From: Elusimicrobiaceae bacterium
GTDB lineage: Bacteria > Elusimicrobiota > Elusimicrobia > Elusimicrobiales > Elusimicrobiaceae
Length of the DNA: 6,114 bases
Reading direction: 5' to 3'
Assembly (NCBI GenBank): GCA_024405075.1
Contig: JAKSPG010000080.1
Coordinates: 1-6,114 of the forward strand
Shown in pieces: positions 5,528-6,114 of this stretch. Position 1 is the stretch's first letter. Each line of letters opens with the position of its first letter. The position numbers were made by a program, and so were the translations under genes. Under the pieces are notes generated by a model, which searched no databases, was not told where the DNA came from, and worked only from the letters and a program-made list of their open reading frames with translations.

Positions 5528-6114
5528 TTACCAGTCTTTTTCTACCGTGTTTGATGACGTCCCCTTTCCGGCTTGGGCTTGCGGTTTTTGTTCTTTGCCT
5601 TGTGCCATTTGCAGTACCCGGTCGGCCGCCTCTTTATCCGGTTGCGGTTTTTGTGGGCCTTGCTGGTCTTGTTGGCTGTCGGACTCGTTTTGTTGCCCCG
5701 CCTGCTGTTGGTTGGGGGAGTTATCGTTTTTATTTTGGTTGTTTTGATTATTCTGATTTTGTTGGTTTTGTTTATTTTGCAATAAAAGCTGTAAGTTGTG
5801 AATGGCCTCTTTATCATTTGGATTTTGCAGGATAGCCTGCCGGTAGGCCTGTTGGGCCTGGTCGGTTTGGTTGGCGCGGTAGTAGGCATTACCCAAATTA
5901 AACAAAGCGTCCTCTTGGCGGGGGGAATCTTGCTTGGCTGCTTGCTTAAACGCGGTTTGTGCGGTGGCGTAGTCCTTTAAGTAGTAGGCCGACGCGCCCG
6001 CCCCCAGGGCGGCTTCTTCGTTTTGCGGCTCACGGGAAAGCAATTCGTTATATTTAACAAGTGCTTGGCCGTATTTTTTTTGTTGATATAATTTCCCGCC
6101 GTTTCGCAAATCAG
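5528..6114 (-). CDS. batC: BatC-like TPR protein with Asn/Gln-rich linker (N-terminus beyond the right edge)
   Basis: The reading frame is open to the window edge and ends at TAA (5530-5528). An in-frame TTG at 6109-6107 exists, but the frame continues upstream as xCT-GAT (…D-L-R-N-G), inside what looks like the first TPR, so TTG is not the likely start. Numbering from that Leu, about three TPR units are visible: 1-28 (GGKLYQQKKYGQALVKYNELL), 33-60 and 67-100 (ALFNLGNAYYRANQTDQAQQAYRQAI). A Gln/Asn-rich, disordered linker (about 111-157) follows, then a short helix (EAADRVLQMAQGKEQ) and a tail ending VEKDW. The missing part should hold a signal peptide. TPR content, low-complexity tail and position directly before batD fit BatC; some genomes carry the same TPR region fused to a BatB-type VWA protein, and the upstream part is needed to exclude that. 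It presumably acts as a periplasmic or membrane-associated partner of the Bat complex. Confidence 0.8.
   Translation of the reverse strand, partial: DLRNGGKLYQQKKYGQALVKYNELLSREPQNEEAALGAGASAYYLKDYATAQTAFKQAAKQDSPRQEDALFNLGNAYYRANQTDQAQQAYRQAILQNPNDKEAIHNLQLLLQNKQNQQNQNNQNNQNKNDNSPNQQQAGQQNESDSQQDQQGPQKPQPDKEAADRVLQMAQGKEQKPQAQAGKGTSSNTVEKDW
5639..5779 (-). repeat. Low-complexity Asn/Gln-coding tract in batC
   Basis: Minus-strand codons here are mostly CAA, CAG, AAT and AAC, giving runs such as QNKQNQQNQNNQNNQNKN followed by a QQ/QP-rich stretch. The strand is strongly biased to A and C. There is no exact tandem unit, but the degenerate CAA/AAT alternation over the first 60 nt (5779-5720) looks like a tract grown by slippage. 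It encodes a disordered linker between the TPR domain and the C-terminal tail of BatC. Confidence 0.75.

Noticed and set aside
3038..5551. Shared TVEK string near the C-termini of BatC (TVEKDW) and BatE (TVEKI).
   Set aside because: Four residues in different structural settings, a disordered tail versus the last strand of an SH3 domain, are most likely coincidence.
5521..5835. A plus-strand frame rich in Leu, Val and Phe opposite batC that looks like a membrane protein.
   Set aside because: It is the antisense shadow of the CAA/AAC-rich BatC tract, whose complement reads as hydrophobic codons; there is no independent support.
6074..6081. Run of eight A on the minus strand in batC as a possible programmed frameshift site.
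   Set aside because: The reading frame continues normally through it as Gln-Lys-Lys-Tyr within a good TPR, and neither alternative frame offers a meaningful product.
6107..6109. TTG as the start codon of batC.
   Set aside because: The frame stays open upstream to the window edge and the TTG sits inside the first helix of a TPR, so the true start and signal peptide must lie outside the window.
1..6114. Mobile elements, CRISPR arrays, tRNA genes and riboswitches.
   Set aside because: No terminal inverted repeats, transposase motifs, regular direct repeats or tRNA-like folds were seen; nearly every base is accounted for by coding sequence and short junctions.

Overview
The window is a densely packed bacterial segment in which every supportable gene lies on the minus strand, so it reads right to left: batC (partial, right edge) – batD – batE – gmhA – rpiB – pgi – intrinsic terminator – miaB (partial, left edge). 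The junctions are tight: a 1-nt gap for batC/batD, a 4-nt ATGA overlap for batD/batE, then gaps of 12 nt (batE/gmhA), 3 nt (gmhA/rpiB) and 36 nt (rpiB/pgi). A rho-independent terminator follows 13 nt after the pgi stop. The simplest reading is that batC to pgi form the end of one operon, with the earlier genes (in other genomes usually a MoxR-type ATPase, a DUF58 protein and the VWA proteins BatA and BatB) lying beyond the right edge. No operon promoter is visible in the window.

Right half (about 3038-6114): three Bat envelope proteins. BatC is a tetratricopeptide-repeat (TPR) protein with an unusually Asn/Gln-rich linker. BatD is a secreted, membrane-anchored protein with what look like three Ig-like repeats. 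BatE has a signal peptide, two TPRs, two membrane helices and a bacterial SH3 domain. They are predicted to work together at the inner membrane and periplasm. 'Bat' comes from Bacteroides aerotolerance, but the biochemical role of the system is not settled.

Left half (about 254-3025): three aldose-ketose isomerases in a row, for C7 (GmhA), C5 (RpiB) and C6 (Pgi) sugar phosphates. All retain recognisable active-site motifs. Together they touch the heptose precursor of lipopolysaccharide, the non-oxidative pentose phosphate pathway and glycolysis. After the terminator comes the start of miaB, a radical-SAM tRNA methylthiotransferase.

Organism: a Gram-negative-type bacterium with standard code and roughly balanced base composition. 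Bat genes are known in Bacteroidota, Spirochaetota, Elusimicrobiota and others. The strong Shine-Dalgarno sites before gmhA and batE argue against Bacteroidota, where such sites are generally weak. An anaerobic, host- or gut-associated lineage such as Elusimicrobiota is a guess, not something the sequence proves. I see no mobile element, CRISPR array, tRNA or rRNA, and no clearly new system. The most notable points are the operon linkage of Bat genes to sugar-phosphate isomerases, the Pgi subtype, the BatC linker and the terminator sitting almost on top of the miaB start.
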